DNA from: Nitrospira sp.
Lineage (GTDB): Bacteria; Nitrospirota; Nitrospiria; Nitrospirales; Nitrospiraceae
Reading direction: 5' to 3'
Assembly: GCA_005116745.1 (NCBI GenBank)
Contig: SWDS01000002.1
Coordinates: 1-64,000 of the forward strand
DNA length: 64,000 bases
In this document: one piece after another, positions 37,420 through 45,960 of the stretch
How positions within the stretch are numbered: the first letter of the stretch is position 1
How the letters are laid out: each line of letters starts with the position of its first letter
The notes under the pieces: model-generated
Databases searched by the model: none
Told to the model about the DNA's origin: nothing
What the model saw: only the letters and a program-made list of their open reading frames with translations
Made by a program: the position numbers and the translations under genes

Positions 37420-38886
37420 CTACCGTATCGTCGGTTTCTTAAGATGCCATTGCGTCGATTGCTCATAAACATGGGCCGCTCGAAGTATCGTCTCTTCTTC
37501 GAACGCTCGCCCGATCAATTGCAGCCCGATCGGAAGTCCCTCTTTACTGAAGCCGCAGGGCAGAGCAATCGCCGGCAATCCGGCTAGATTGACCGAGATC
37601 GTGTAAACATCGGAGAGGTACATCTGCAGCGGATCTTCGCTCTTTTCGCCAAGTTTGAAGGCCGGAGTCGGTGTCGCCGGGGTCACAATCAGATCGACTT
37701 CTTTAAACGCAGCGTCGAAATCCTGGCAGACCAACGTTCGTACGGCTTGAGCTTTCCCATAGTACGCATCATAATACCCGGCGCTGAGGACATAGGTCCC
37801 CAGCATGATCCGACGCTTCACCTCCGGGCCAAACCCTTCCTGTCTCGTTTTCATGTAGAGGTCGAGAAGATCCTTGGTCTCCTTGGCACGAAAACCGAAC
37901 TTCACCCCATCGAAACGAGCAAGATTCGAGCTAGCTTCCGCCGTAGCAATCACATAGTACACCGCCACAGCTGCATCGGTCTTCGGCAGACGGATTTCCT
38001 TGATCTCAGCTCCAAGCTGTTTCAACTCCCCAATAGCCGCTCTGACCGACTGCTCGACATCCGGATCGAGTCCTTCAGCAAAAAACTCAACCGGCACACC
38101 GACCTTCACAGTTTTGAGATCCCGTTTTTGCAGCGCTTTCATATAATTTGGAACAGGGCGGTCCACCGACGTGGAATCCATCGGATCATGACCTGCAATG
38201 GCCTGAAGAAGAAACGCCGAATCGGATACATCTCTCGTGATCGGCCCGATTTGATCCAGCGAGGAGGCAAACGCGACCAGCCCATACCGTGACACTCGTC
38301 CATACGTCGGCTTCAGTCCGACCACGCCACAGAAGGCTGCCGGCTGCCTGATGGATCCGCCGGTGTCTGAGCCAAGCGCCGCCACACATTCCTCTGCCGC
38401 CACTGCCGCAGCCGATCCCCCACTTGATCCTCCCGGTACACAGTGCAGATTCCAAGGATTCCGGCTGGGGCCGAACGCGGAATTTTCCGTTGATGATCCC
38501 ATTGCGAATTCATCTAAATTTGTCTTACCCAACAATATGTAGTCTTGCGCACGCAACTTGGCGATGACCGTCGCATCGTACGGCGGCACAAAATTCTGCA
38601 ACATGCGAGAGCTACAGGTCGTAGCGATGCCGTCCGTACAGATATTATCCTTGATGGCCAGAGGCATTCCGGTGAGCGGCTGGGTCTTCCGCCATCCCTT
38701 GAGCTTTCGGTCCAAGACCTCAGCCTCCATCAAGGCTGATTCTTTCGCTTGCGTGACGAAGGCCTTTACTTTTGGCTCCACATGGCCAATGCGCATGAAG
38801 TAGGCACGCACGATCTCTGTAGCCGTCACTTCCCCTGCCTGGAATTGTTTCTGAAGCTCATAGAGGGTTAGTTTATGAAGGGACAT
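37420..38886 (-). CDS. gatA: Aspartyl/glutamyl-tRNA amidotransferase subunit A
   Basis: The ATG at 38886 gives 488 residues, the usual size; a start eleven codons upstream is less likely. The amidase signature is clear: IKDNICTDG (catalytic Lys) near residue 80, then [20 protein letters not shown] and [20 protein letters not shown], which hold the Ser-cisSer-Lys triad. It releases ammonia from glutamine and passes it to GatB. panD lies immediately upstream and DUF948 downstream, so the gat genes are separated by unrelated small genes within one block. Confidence 0.97.
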   Translation of the reverse strand: MSLHKLTLYELQKQFQAGEVTATEIVRAYFMRIGHVEPKVKAFVTQAKESALMEAEVLDRKLKGWRKTQPLTGMPLAIKDNICTDGIATTCSSRMLQNFVPPYDATVIAKLRAQDYILLGKTNLDEFAMGSSTENSAFGPSRNPWNLHCVPGGSSGGSAAAVAAEECVAALGSDTGGSIRQPAAFCGVVGLKPTYGRVSRYGLVAFASSLDQIGPITRDVSDSAFLLQAIAGHDPMDSTSVDRPVPNYMKALQKRDLKTVKVGVPVEFFAEGLDPDVEQSVRAAIGELKQLGAEIKEIRLPKTDAAVAVYYVIATAEASSNLARFDGVKFGFRAKETKDLLDLYMKTRQEGFGPEVKRRIMLGTYVLSAGYYDAYYGKAQAVRTLVCQDFDAAFKEVDLIVTPATPTPAFKLGEKSEDPLQMYLSDVYTISVNLAGLPAIALPCGFSKEGLPIGLQLIGRAFEEETILRAAHVYEQSTQWHLKKPTIR

Positions 38887-38961
38887 GAACCTCTCGTTCC
38901 CAACTGGTGATCTGCGCACGAACCGACAGGAGGCCTCATCGGTCAGCCTGTCCGTGGCGTA

Positions 38962-39318
38962 TCAGCTCACCGCCACAATTCGATTTTTCTCATTCACCCG
39001 GACGATCTTGGGGGTGTGCCTCTTGATCTCTTCTTCGCTGTAATACTCATAACAAAAGATGATGATCTGATCTCCGACCGCCGCCTTTCGCGCGGTGGGC
39101 CCATTCAAAATGATCTCCCCTTTTCCTCGCGTCCCGTTGATCGCATAGGTCATGAATCGCTCGCCGTTATTCAAGTTCGAGCAGACAATCGCCTCATAGG
39201 GGAGGATCCCTGCCGCCTCCATCAAGTCTTGATCGATTGTCAGGCTGCCTTCATACTCGAGATGGGCCCCGGTCACTGTGGCACGGTGAATTTTCGAACG
39301 TAACATTTGTCGGAACAT
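38962..39318 (-). CDS. panD: Aspartate 1-decarboxylase
   Basis: A 118-residue pyruvoyl enzyme. MLRSKIHRATVTGAHLEYEG runs into SLTID; cleavage at the Gly24-Ser25 bond would create the pyruvoyl group. MEAAGILPYEAIVCSNLNNG and TYAINGTRGKGEIILNGPTA are standard. It makes beta-alanine for pantothenate and coenzyme A. It lies between gatC and gatA. No maturation factor PanZ gene is visible. Confidence 0.97.
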   Translation of the reverse strand: MFRQMLRSKIHRATVTGAHLEYEGSLTIDQDLMEAAGILPYEAIVCSNLNNGERFMTYAINGTRGKGEIILNGPTARKAAVGDQIIIFCYEYYSEEEIKRHTPKIVRVNEKNRIVAVS

Positions 39319-39389
39319 GTATCTTCCCGTTATTCGTCAATCGCTGCGTGCTTTCGTTGTGGTCAACGTGCGAGTCGGCTACCTGACGA

Positions 39390-39683
39390 TTAACGCTCCT
39401 CTAGAATTTTAGGGACAACAAACCCATCCACTTCACGCTCTGGCGCATTCGCCAACGCCTGCTCTGAAGACAGTGATGGGTGCACAAAATCCTCACGAAA
39501 CACATTCACGTGTCCCATGACCGTGGCGGTCGGTTCGATTCCCGTCGTGTCGTACTGACTCAACGTATCGACATGCCCGAGAATCTGGGTCAACTGCTTG
39601 GCGAATGTCTCTTGTTCGGCAGCGCTCACCGCCAATCTCGCCAGCTGCGCCACCTTCTCAACATCCTTTTGCGTAATCTCCAC
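39390..39683 (-). CDS. gatC: Aspartyl/glutamyl-tRNA amidotransferase subunit C
   Basis: A GTG at 39683, eight bases after AAGGAG, gives 97 residues, the family's normal length; a longer frame to 39752 carries an unrelated tail. EITQKDVEKVAQLARLAVSA at the start, ILGHVDTLSQYDTTGIEPTA in the middle and LANAPEREVDGFVVPKIL at the end match GatC. It stabilises GatA and GatB. It is the most upstream gat gene of the block. Confidence 0.96.
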   Translation of the reverse strand: MEITQKDVEKVAQLARLAVSAAEQETFAKQLTQILGHVDTLSQYDTTGIEPTATVMGHVNVFREDFVHPSLSSEQALANAPEREVDGFVVPKILEER

Positions 39684-39811
39684 TCTCGTTCTCCTTCTTC
39701 CTCCATCCTCTTCCCAATGAGGCGTGAAGGTAGGGTCCCTTACTGCGCGCATTCAACGAGGGTCTTCTGAGGCCGCGCGTTGAGCGAGCACGGGGACCCG
39801 GCCTTCGCACC

Positions 39812-41641
39812 TCATTCTACCGTCACACTCTTGGCAAGATTCCTCGGCTGATCGACGTCCGCCCCGCGCAATACGGCGATATGATAGGCAAGGAGCTGAA
39901 GCGGGATGGTAAACAACATCGGCGAGATCAGCGGGTGGGTATCAGGAACGGTAAACACCGCATCCGCAATCTTGCCGAGCTCCCGCTCTCCTTCTGCCAC
40001 GAAGGCAATCACCGGTGCGTGTCGCGCTTTTACTTCCATGAGATTGCTGACGGTTTTGTCATACAGTTTGTCTCGGGGCGCCAAGACCACGACCGGCATA
40101 TCCTTATCGATCAACGCAATCGGACCATGCTTCATCTCGCCCGCCGCATAGCCTTCGGCATGGATATACGAAATCTCTTTCAGCTTCAGCGCGCCTTCCA
40201 GTGCGATCGGATAGTTGATCCCGCGTCCTAAGAATAAAAAGTTACGCTTCTTGTAATATCGCTTGGCAATTGCCACGATTTCAGCCTCTCGTTGCAACAC
40301 GCGCTCGACTAATACCGGCAACTGCACCAACCGATCTAACCAGGCTTTTCCGTCTGCCACCTTCATCACATTACGAACTCTGGCAAAATGCAAGGCCAGC
40401 AAATACAGCGCCGTGAGCTGCGCGGTAAACGCTTTGGTCGAGGCGACGCCAATTTCCGGTCCGCAATGCGTGTACAGCACCCCATCTGACTCGCGCGCCA
40501 AGGTGCTGCCGACAACGTTCACGATGGAGACAACACGCGCCCCTTTTCCTTTTGCTTCTCGCGCAGCAGCCAGCGTATCAGCCGTCTCGCCGGACTGAGA
40601 AATTGTGACAAATAGATCGTTCTTCCCGACGAGCGGATCGCGATACCGAAACTCGCTCCCGATATCCACCTGAACCGGTGTACGAACCAATTCTTCAAAT
40701 AAATATTTCCCGACCTGGCCGGCATGCCAAGAGGTGCCACAGGCGACGATCCAAATCCGCTCAACCGCTGCAAACTCTTTCGGTGTGAGCCCGATGTCTG
40801 GCAGATCCGCTTCGCCAGTCTCATAGGAGTACCGTCCGCGCATCGTATCAAGGATTGTCTGCGGTTGTTCGTGAATTTCTTTCAGCATGAAGTGCGGATA
40901 GCCGCCCTTCTCCGCCGCCGACGCATCCCAGGTAATTTTCGTTGATTTGCGCGAGACTGCATGGCCATCGACGTCGGTGAGATGCAGGTCGTCTTGAGTG
41001 ACAACTGCCACATCCCCTTCTTCGAGATAGGTCACTTCGCGCGTGTGCGCGAGCATCGCCATGACATCGGAAGCGATGTACGAGGCGTGCTTGGTCCGCC
41101 CAACCACCAACGGGCATCCAGACCGCGCGGCAATCAACGTCCCGGGTTCTCGCTCTGACATGACGGCCAGTGCGTAACTGCCACTCACATCTTTCGTCGC
41201 CAACCGTACGGCATCAGCCAGCAGCTTCCCTTTCTGAAGGTATTTATCGATCAAATGCGCGACGACCTCCGTATCGGTTTCCGATACAAATTTGTAGCCG
41301 TCCTTTTCCAATTGCTGTTTGAGTTGCTGGTAGTTTTCAATAATCCCGTTGTGGACCAACACGCAGCCTTTGGACCGATGCGGATGGGCATTCTGTTCTG
41401 AAGGCTTCCCATGGGTCGCCCAGCGAGTATGGCCGATTCCGACCGTCCCCTTGAGCTCCTTCGCCTTGAGCGAATTTTGAAGATTGACCAGCTTGCCCAC
41501 ACTCCGCCTAACGACAATTTTCGCCCCCTCCATGACGGCGACTCCAGAGGAATCGTAGCCCCGGTACTCCAACTTTGCCAATCCCCCGATGAGAATCGGA
41601 ACCGCCTCTTGATTACCGATATATCCGACGATCCCACACAT
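39812..41641 (-). CDS. glmS: Glutamine-fructose-6-phosphate aminotransferase
   Basis: The ATG at 41641 gives 609 residues and puts Cys2 in MCGIVGYIGNQEAVPILIGG at the N-terminus; a longer frame would bury it. The glutaminase half includes LEYRGYDSSGVAV and GHTRWATHGKPS. The isomerase half has two SIS domains (ACGTSWHAGQVGKYLFEELV, TISQSGETADTLAA) and ends in QPRNLAKSVTVE. It starts amino-sugar synthesis for the cell wall and lipopolysaccharide. It is encoded directly downstream of glmU, so the first and last steps to UDP-GlcNAc are paired. No glmS-ribozyme-like sequence was recognised in the 55 bases upstream. Confidence 0.97.
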   Translation of the reverse strand: MCGIVGYIGNQEAVPILIGGLAKLEYRGYDSSGVAVMEGAKIVVRRSVGKLVNLQNSLKAKELKGTVGIGHTRWATHGKPSEQNAHPHRSKGCVLVHNGIIENYQQLKQQLEKDGYKFVSETDTEVVAHLIDKYLQKGKLLADAVRLATKDVSGSYALAVMSEREPGTLIAARSGCPLVVGRTKHASYIASDVMAMLAHTREVTYLEEGDVAVVTQDDLHLTDVDGHAVSRKSTKITWDASAAEKGGYPHFMLKEIHEQPQTILDTMRGRYSYETGEADLPDIGLTPKEFAAVERIWIVACGTSWHAGQVGKYLFEELVRTPVQVDIGSEFRYRDPLVGKNDLFVTISQSGETADTLAAAREAKGKGARVVSIVNVVGSTLARESDGVLYTHCGPEIGVASTKAFTAQLTALYLLALHFARVRNVMKVADGKAWLDRLVQLPVLVERVLQREAEIVAIAKRYYKKRNFLFLGRGINYPIALEGALKLKEISYIHAEGYAAGEMKHGPIALIDKDMPVVVLAPRDKLYDKTVSNLMEVKARHAPVIAFVAEGERELGKIADAVFTVPDTHPLISPMLFTIPLQLLAYHIAVLRGADVDQPRNLAKSVTVE

Positions 41642-41696
41642 AGGCGTTGCTCCTAGATCTGAATCGACTAACGGGCGAACAATCAATCCGCCGCGA

Positions 41697-43295
41697 TCAC
41701 CGTCTCGCTGACTTTGCGCGCCCCCTCTTCATAGGACTCGAAGCTTTTTTGTTCTTCTGTTTCCTCGGCCCGCTGGAAGCCTTTGTCGAGTCTTGGCTCA
41801 GCATCCCAGCGGTCAGCAACACCCGACGTTTGGCTGCCCACCCAACTCGATTGACTTGCAATACACGAGCAATCGCCAATGAATCAGCCGGGACGTTCTG
41901 TGTCACGGTCGTCCCCGCCGCCACCACTGATCCCTCTCCAATCGTCACCGGCGCAATCAGCTGCGTATCGCTTCCAAGAAACACATTCTTGCCAATCACT
42001 GTTCGATGCTTTCGCGCTCCGTCGTAGTTACAGGTGATGGTGCCGGCGCCGATATTCACCCCTTCTGCGATCGTGGCATCACCTAAATAACTGAGATGAT
42101 TGGCCTTCGAGCCTTCGCCCAATTCAGTGTTCTTCATCTCGACAAAATTTCCGACTTTCGCTTTCCGCCTGACCACCACACCTGGACGAAGATGCACGAA
42201 CGGGCCGAGATGTGCGCCATCATGCACGTCCGACGCAGCCAGCACGCAGGAGTCTAAAATCTCGACGTGATTGCCGATCACACAATCGGTGATACGGACC
42301 CCGGAACGGATTGTCGTCCCTTCACCGATGCTGGTGTTGCCTTCGAGACTCACGTGTGGATACAGCACGGTATCTCGTCCAATGGTGACTCCGGCGTCAA
42401 CCCACACGGAGCCAGGATCCCGCATCGTGACTCCGGCGTCAAGCCAGTGTTCGCGAATCTGCTGACGGACGACCTGCTCCGCAGCCGCCAGCTGATGCCT
42501 AGTATTGACTCCCAGCCCCTCGTCGGGATCTTGAAGGATCACCGCCGCAACAGGCCGCCCCTGGTCAACTGCCATCCGAACAATATCCGTCAGATAGTAT
42601 TCATTCTGCGCGTTGCGTGGCTCGAGCTTATCCAGAGCCTCGAAGAGAAAATCTCCGGACACGACATACGTCCCTACGTTGATTTCCTTGGTAGCCCGTT
42701 CGACCGAGGTGGCATCACGATCTTCAACGATCTTCAGCACATCGGACGAAGTGACTTTACTCTGGTGAGATCCGCCAGACTCCCGGCGAATGACTCGACC
42801 ATAGCCACTGGGATCATCGAGCATCGCCGTCAGAATCGTCACAGTGGCGCGCTGGGATTGATGGGCTCGCAAAAGTTCGCGCGCCGTCTCTTCCTTTAGC
42901 AACGGAGTGTCACCATTCAAGATAAGATAATTCGTCGGACGCTCCTCATCGCCCAGACAAAACACGGGGCGGCTTTGCAGCACCGCATGGCCGGTCCCGA
43001 GTTGCTCGGCTTGCTCGACAATGCTCACAGACTTTGATCCCAGCCTACCGGCAATACCTGCTTCAATCACATGCCGAACCTTGTCGGATTGATGCCCAAC
43101 CACAACCGCAATACGATGGCCCGCGAGTTGGAGCGCCACATCAACCGCGTAGAGAACCATTGGCTGGCCCGCGACATGATGCAACACTTTGACTTGGGTG
43201 GACTTCATCCGTTTGCCCAACCCGGCCGCCATCACAATCACGCCTAAGCCCGGAATACGCGAGACCGTTGTGCCTTGATCCACTGATTGTTTCAT
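41697..43295 (-). CDS. glmU: Bifunctional N-acetylglucosamine-1-phosphate uridyltransferase/acetyltransferase
   Basis: A 532-residue GlmU, about 75 longer than the usual 456. The uridyltransferase domain starts near residue 18 with VIVMAAGLGKRMKST and KVLHHVAGQPM, and LILNGDTPLL follows. The left-handed beta-helix acetyltransferase domain has GHVEILDSCVL-like and GAGTITCNYDGARKHRTVIG segments. The extra length is a 15-20 residue N-terminal lead and a basic, Lys/Arg/Ser-rich tail after residue 490 (GPRKQKNKKASSP, then KRGRAKSARR). The core makes UDP-GlcNAc from GlcN-1-P; the tail's role is unknown. Confidence 0.96.
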   Translation of the reverse strand: MKQSVDQGTTVSRIPGLGVIVMAAGLGKRMKSTQVKVLHHVAGQPMVLYAVDVALQLAGHRIAVVVGHQSDKVRHVIEAGIAGRLGSKSVSIVEQAEQLGTGHAVLQSRPVFCLGDEERPTNYLILNGDTPLLKEETARELLRAHQSQRATVTILTAMLDDPSGYGRVIRRESGGSHQSKVTSSDVLKIVEDRDATSVERATKEINVGTYVVSGDFLFEALDKLEPRNAQNEYYLTDIVRMAVDQGRPVAAVILQDPDEGLGVNTRHQLAAAEQVVRQQIREHWLDAGVTMRDPGSVWVDAGVTIGRDTVLYPHVSLEGNTSIGEGTTIRSGVRITDCVIGNHVEILDSCVLAASDVHDGAHLGPFVHLRPGVVVRRKAKVGNFVEMKNTELGEGSKANHLSYLGDATIAEGVNIGAGTITCNYDGARKHRTVIGKNVFLGSDTQLIAPVTIGEGSVVAAGTTVTQNVPADSLAIARVLQVNRVGWAAKRRVLLTAGMLSQDSTKASSGPRKQKNKKASSPMKRGRAKSARR

Positions 43296-43345
43296 CGAAG
43301 ACTCCGAAAATAAGAGGACCGCAATTGAGTATCAGAACCCCGGGT

Positions 43346-44014
43346 TTATCCGATCGGCACACCGGCATCTGGCTGTTTGACCTGACTCCACTTCGGCTCT
43401 CCCTTCAGGGCCGAAGCCATGGCACCGGATGGCGTATAGAGACCACCCGATACAATCAGTTTCATCGCTTCTTCAATACTGATATCAACAGATATGACTT
43501 CTTGTTCCGGCACTAAGAGGAAATACCCCGACGTCGGATTGGGCGAGGTAGGCACGTACACATGAATCAGCGCCTCCGGGCCCAATGCCGTGGTCTCGCC
43601 TTTCGTCATGCCAGTCACAAACGCAAAACAATAATGGCCGTTCTTTGGGAATTGAATCAAGACCACCCGACGATACGACCCTCGCTCCGAAAAAGACAGA
43701 ATATCCATCATGGACTTCAGCGTGGAATAAATCCCCCGGACAAGGGGCAGACGGTTGAGCCAATCTTCCCAATGACCCACAATCTGACGCCCGATGAAGT
43801 TTGCCGCAAACAACCCGACTAAAAAGATGAGCAGAACCAGTGTGATGATCCCTAGGCCGGGAATATAGTGATCCGGCACCAATTCTGCGACGGCTTCGCC
43901 CAAGATGCCGTCTACCGCAACGAATAGGGTTTTCAGGATGAGAATCGTGCCCCAAATAGGGGTGACAAGGAGGAGGCCTGTGAGAAAATAGCGTCTTAGC
44001 GCGACCTTGAGCAT
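43346..44014 (-). CDS. DUF502 membrane protein
   Basis: A 222-residue integral membrane protein. Two membrane segments lie near the N-terminus (residues 10-32, YFLTGLLLVTPIWGTILILK, and about 48-68, IPGLGIITLVLLIFLVGLFA), followed by GRQIVGHWEDWLNRLPLVRG and IYSTLKSMMDILSF, both DUF502 signatures. The rest is a soluble beta-rich domain. Function is unknown. It is the first gene of the minus-strand block that includes glmU and glmS, back to back with tmk on the other strand. Confidence 0.88.
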   Translation of the reverse strand: MLKVALRRYFLTGLLLVTPIWGTILILKTLFVAVDGILGEAVAELVPDHYIPGLGIITLVLLIFLVGLFAANFIGRQIVGHWEDWLNRLPLVRGIYSTLKSMMDILSFSERGSYRRVVLIQFPKNGHYCFAFVTGMTKGETTALGPEALIHVYVPTSPNPTSGYFLLVPEQEVISVDISIEEAMKLIVSGGLYTPSGAMASALKGEPKWSQVKQPDAGVPIG

Positions 44015-44071
44015 GAATCACCGACACCCAACCATTGGGGAGAGCATTGCGTGATTCATCTTACAGAGATC

Positions 44072-44099
44072 CTGACAGACCCCGCAAGCATTTTATTGT
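44072..44099 (+). promoter_or_regulatory. Possible promoter for the tmk-holB-metG run
   Basis: CTGACA at 44072-44077 and TATTGT at 44094-44099 are 16 bases apart, in the 200-base gap between the divergent DUF502 and tmk genes. The match to sigma-70 consensus is moderate. The tmk start is about 115 bases downstream. Confidence 0.3.
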
Positions 44100-44217
44100 A
44101 AATTTCAACGGGTTATGTGCTTAGACCGGGTGGATTCAAAAAAGATACTGGTCTTGCTATTCGCCTCGACCTGACATAGGATCGCTCCCCGATTGCGACT
44201 GCGAATGAAAATTGCCA

Positions 44218-44892
44218 ATGGGTAGAACAACAAGAAAATCGACGGGCATCTTCATGACGCTGGAAGGCGGTGAAGGAAGCGGAAAAACGACACAAGCTCG
44301 AAGACTGTGCGAGCGGCTGACTGCGCAAGGCCTGAACGTGCTGCATACCCGAGAACCGGGAGGGACGCTTCTCGCCGAACGTCTGCGCAGTATACTGCTC
44401 GACCATTCAGGGGAAACCATTGCCCCTGAAACGGAAGCCTACCTTATTTTCGCGGCCAGACGCCAGCATGTGGATCACGTCATCAAACCCGCACTCGCCC
44501 GCGGAGTGACGGTCGTCTGTGATCGATTCTCAGACTCGACGATGGCCTATCAGGGATATGGACGGGGGTTGGACCTACGAATATTGCGCACAATGAACGA
44601 CTGGGCGACCGGGAAACTGGCCCCTCAACTCACGTTGCTCTTCGACGTCCCCGTTGCGGTCGGACTCAGCCGACGCCGTGGTCGCGCTACCACTCAAAAT
44701 CGACTCGATCGAGAAGCCGAGCGATTCCACCGGAAAGTCCGGGCGGGATTTCACGTATTGGCACGACAAGAACCTCGACGCATCATGGTGATCGATTCCG
44801 CACAACCGCTGGAGTCGGTGACCCAGACCGTAGAAGAGCTGGTTCTGAACTGGCTCAAGACCTATCGCAGACGGACATCGAGACGCCGATAG
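44218..44892 (+). CDS. tmk: Thymidylate kinase
   Basis: The ATG at 44218 gives 224 residues. The P-loop TLEGGEGSGKTTQARRL is at about residues 14-30, the DRF motif (DRFSDSTMAYQGYGRG) near 102, and a Lys/Arg-rich lid (SRRRGRATTQNRLDRE) near 150. It phosphorylates dTMP to dTDP. It is three bases ahead of holB, a widespread tmk-holB pairing in bacteria. An alternative start nearer the P-loop (ATG at 44254) cannot be excluded. Confidence 0.96.
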   Translation: MGRTTRKSTGIFMTLEGGEGSGKTTQARRLCERLTAQGLNVLHTREPGGTLLAERLRSILLDHSGETIAPETEAYLIFAARRQHVDHVIKPALARGVTVVCDRFSDSTMAYQGYGRGLDLRILRTMNDWATGKLAPQLTLLFDVPVAVGLSRRRGRATTQNRLDREAERFHRKVRAGFHVLARQEPRRIMVIDSAQPLESVTQTVEELVLNWLKTYRRRTSRRR

Positions 44893-44895
44893 CCC

Positions 44896-45924
44896 ATGCC
44901 TTTCGCCGATATCACAGGCCACGCGCAACCCATCTCCCTCCTTCAGGCAACCGTCTGTAATGGACGCTTGGCCCATGCCTATCTGTTCTATGGCGAAGCC
45001 AGGATCGGAAAGTTGATGACCGCCGTGAGACTGGCACAGGCCCTCAACTGCGAGCAACCCTCGCAGACAGAGGCTCAGGATAGCTGTGGTCGATGCCGAT
45101 CCTGCCTTCAGATAGCCGCTCGGACGCACCCGGATTACTTTGTCATCGAGCCCGATCCGAAAGCCGCCACGCCGCAAATCAAAATCGAGCAGGTGCGGGA
45201 GATCGAACAACAGTTCGTCTATCGCCCACTCATCGGGGAACGAAAAATTTGCCTGATTGACGACGCGGACCGACTGACGATCGGTGCAGCGAACGCGCTC
45301 CTCAAGACCTTGGAAGAGCCTCCAGGTGATAGTCTCTTTATCCTCGTCACCAACCGGCTTCAGGCGCTTCCGATCACCATTCGATCACGCTGCCAAGCGC
45401 TCCGTTTCACGACGCCCGCCCGCACCCAAGTTGAGGCCGCATTGATCCTCAAGCGGGAGCTTCCTCCTGCCGACGCCCGTTTCCTGGCGGTCTTCGCCGA
45501 TGGCCGAATCGGAGAAGCGCTCACGGCGAATGTGGCAGACGTTCGTGCGCGACAACAAGAATGCCTGGCGTTGGTGAAGCCGGAAAGCTTGCTGTCGAGC
45601 GGAACCATCCTCTCGGCAGCGGAAAGCTTGGCAAAGACGGACCGTGGTGAAGAAACCCTCGCATGGCTCACACGATGGATTCGCGATCTGGTCATCGTCA
45701 TCGTCGATGGAGATCATGATCAACTCCTTCACCTCGACCACATCACAGACCTGCGACAATACGCCCAGCGAGCAGACATCGATGCTCTCCTGACCCTCTT
45801 GAATGAGATCGAGCGTACCGAACAGCAAGCCACGCGACACCTCAACGTGCAGATGGCACTGGAAATGACATTCCTTCGCCTGCGAGAAGCGCTTGGCCTT
45901 GTCCCCGCCGGAGCCACAACCTAG
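44896..45924 (+). CDS. holB: DNA polymerase III delta-prime subunit
   Basis: A 342-residue clamp-loader subunit. LLQATVCNGRLAHAYLFYGE and ARIGKLMTAVRLAQAL match the start of the delta-prime family; the P-loop is degenerate (GEARIGKL), as expected for delta-prime. A zinc module CGRCRSCLQIAARTHPD follows near residue 57. LLKTLEEPPGDSLFILVTN is the conserved SRC-like region, with ITIRSRCQALRF just after. It helps load the beta clamp. It lies between tmk and metG. Confidence 0.94.
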   Translation: MPFADITGHAQPISLLQATVCNGRLAHAYLFYGEARIGKLMTAVRLAQALNCEQPSQTEAQDSCGRCRSCLQIAARTHPDYFVIEPDPKAATPQIKIEQVREIEQQFVYRPLIGERKICLIDDADRLTIGAANALLKTLEEPPGDSLFILVTNRLQALPITIRSRCQALRFTTPARTQVEAALILKRELPPADARFLAVFADGRIGEALTANVADVRARQQECLALVKPESLLSSGTILSAAESLAKTDRGEETLAWLTRWIRDLVIVIVDGDHDQLLHLDHITDLRQYAQRADIDALLTLLNEIERTEQQATRHLNVQMALEMTFLRLREALGLVPAGATT

Positions 45925-45960
45925 CCAAAAGCGACGCCAACCTGATATCTTGCCCGCGAT

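Noticed and set aside
41642-41696. Possible glmS ribozyme upstream of glmS
   Set aside because: Only 55 bases separate glmU and glmS, which is too short, and no ribozyme-like pairing was seen.
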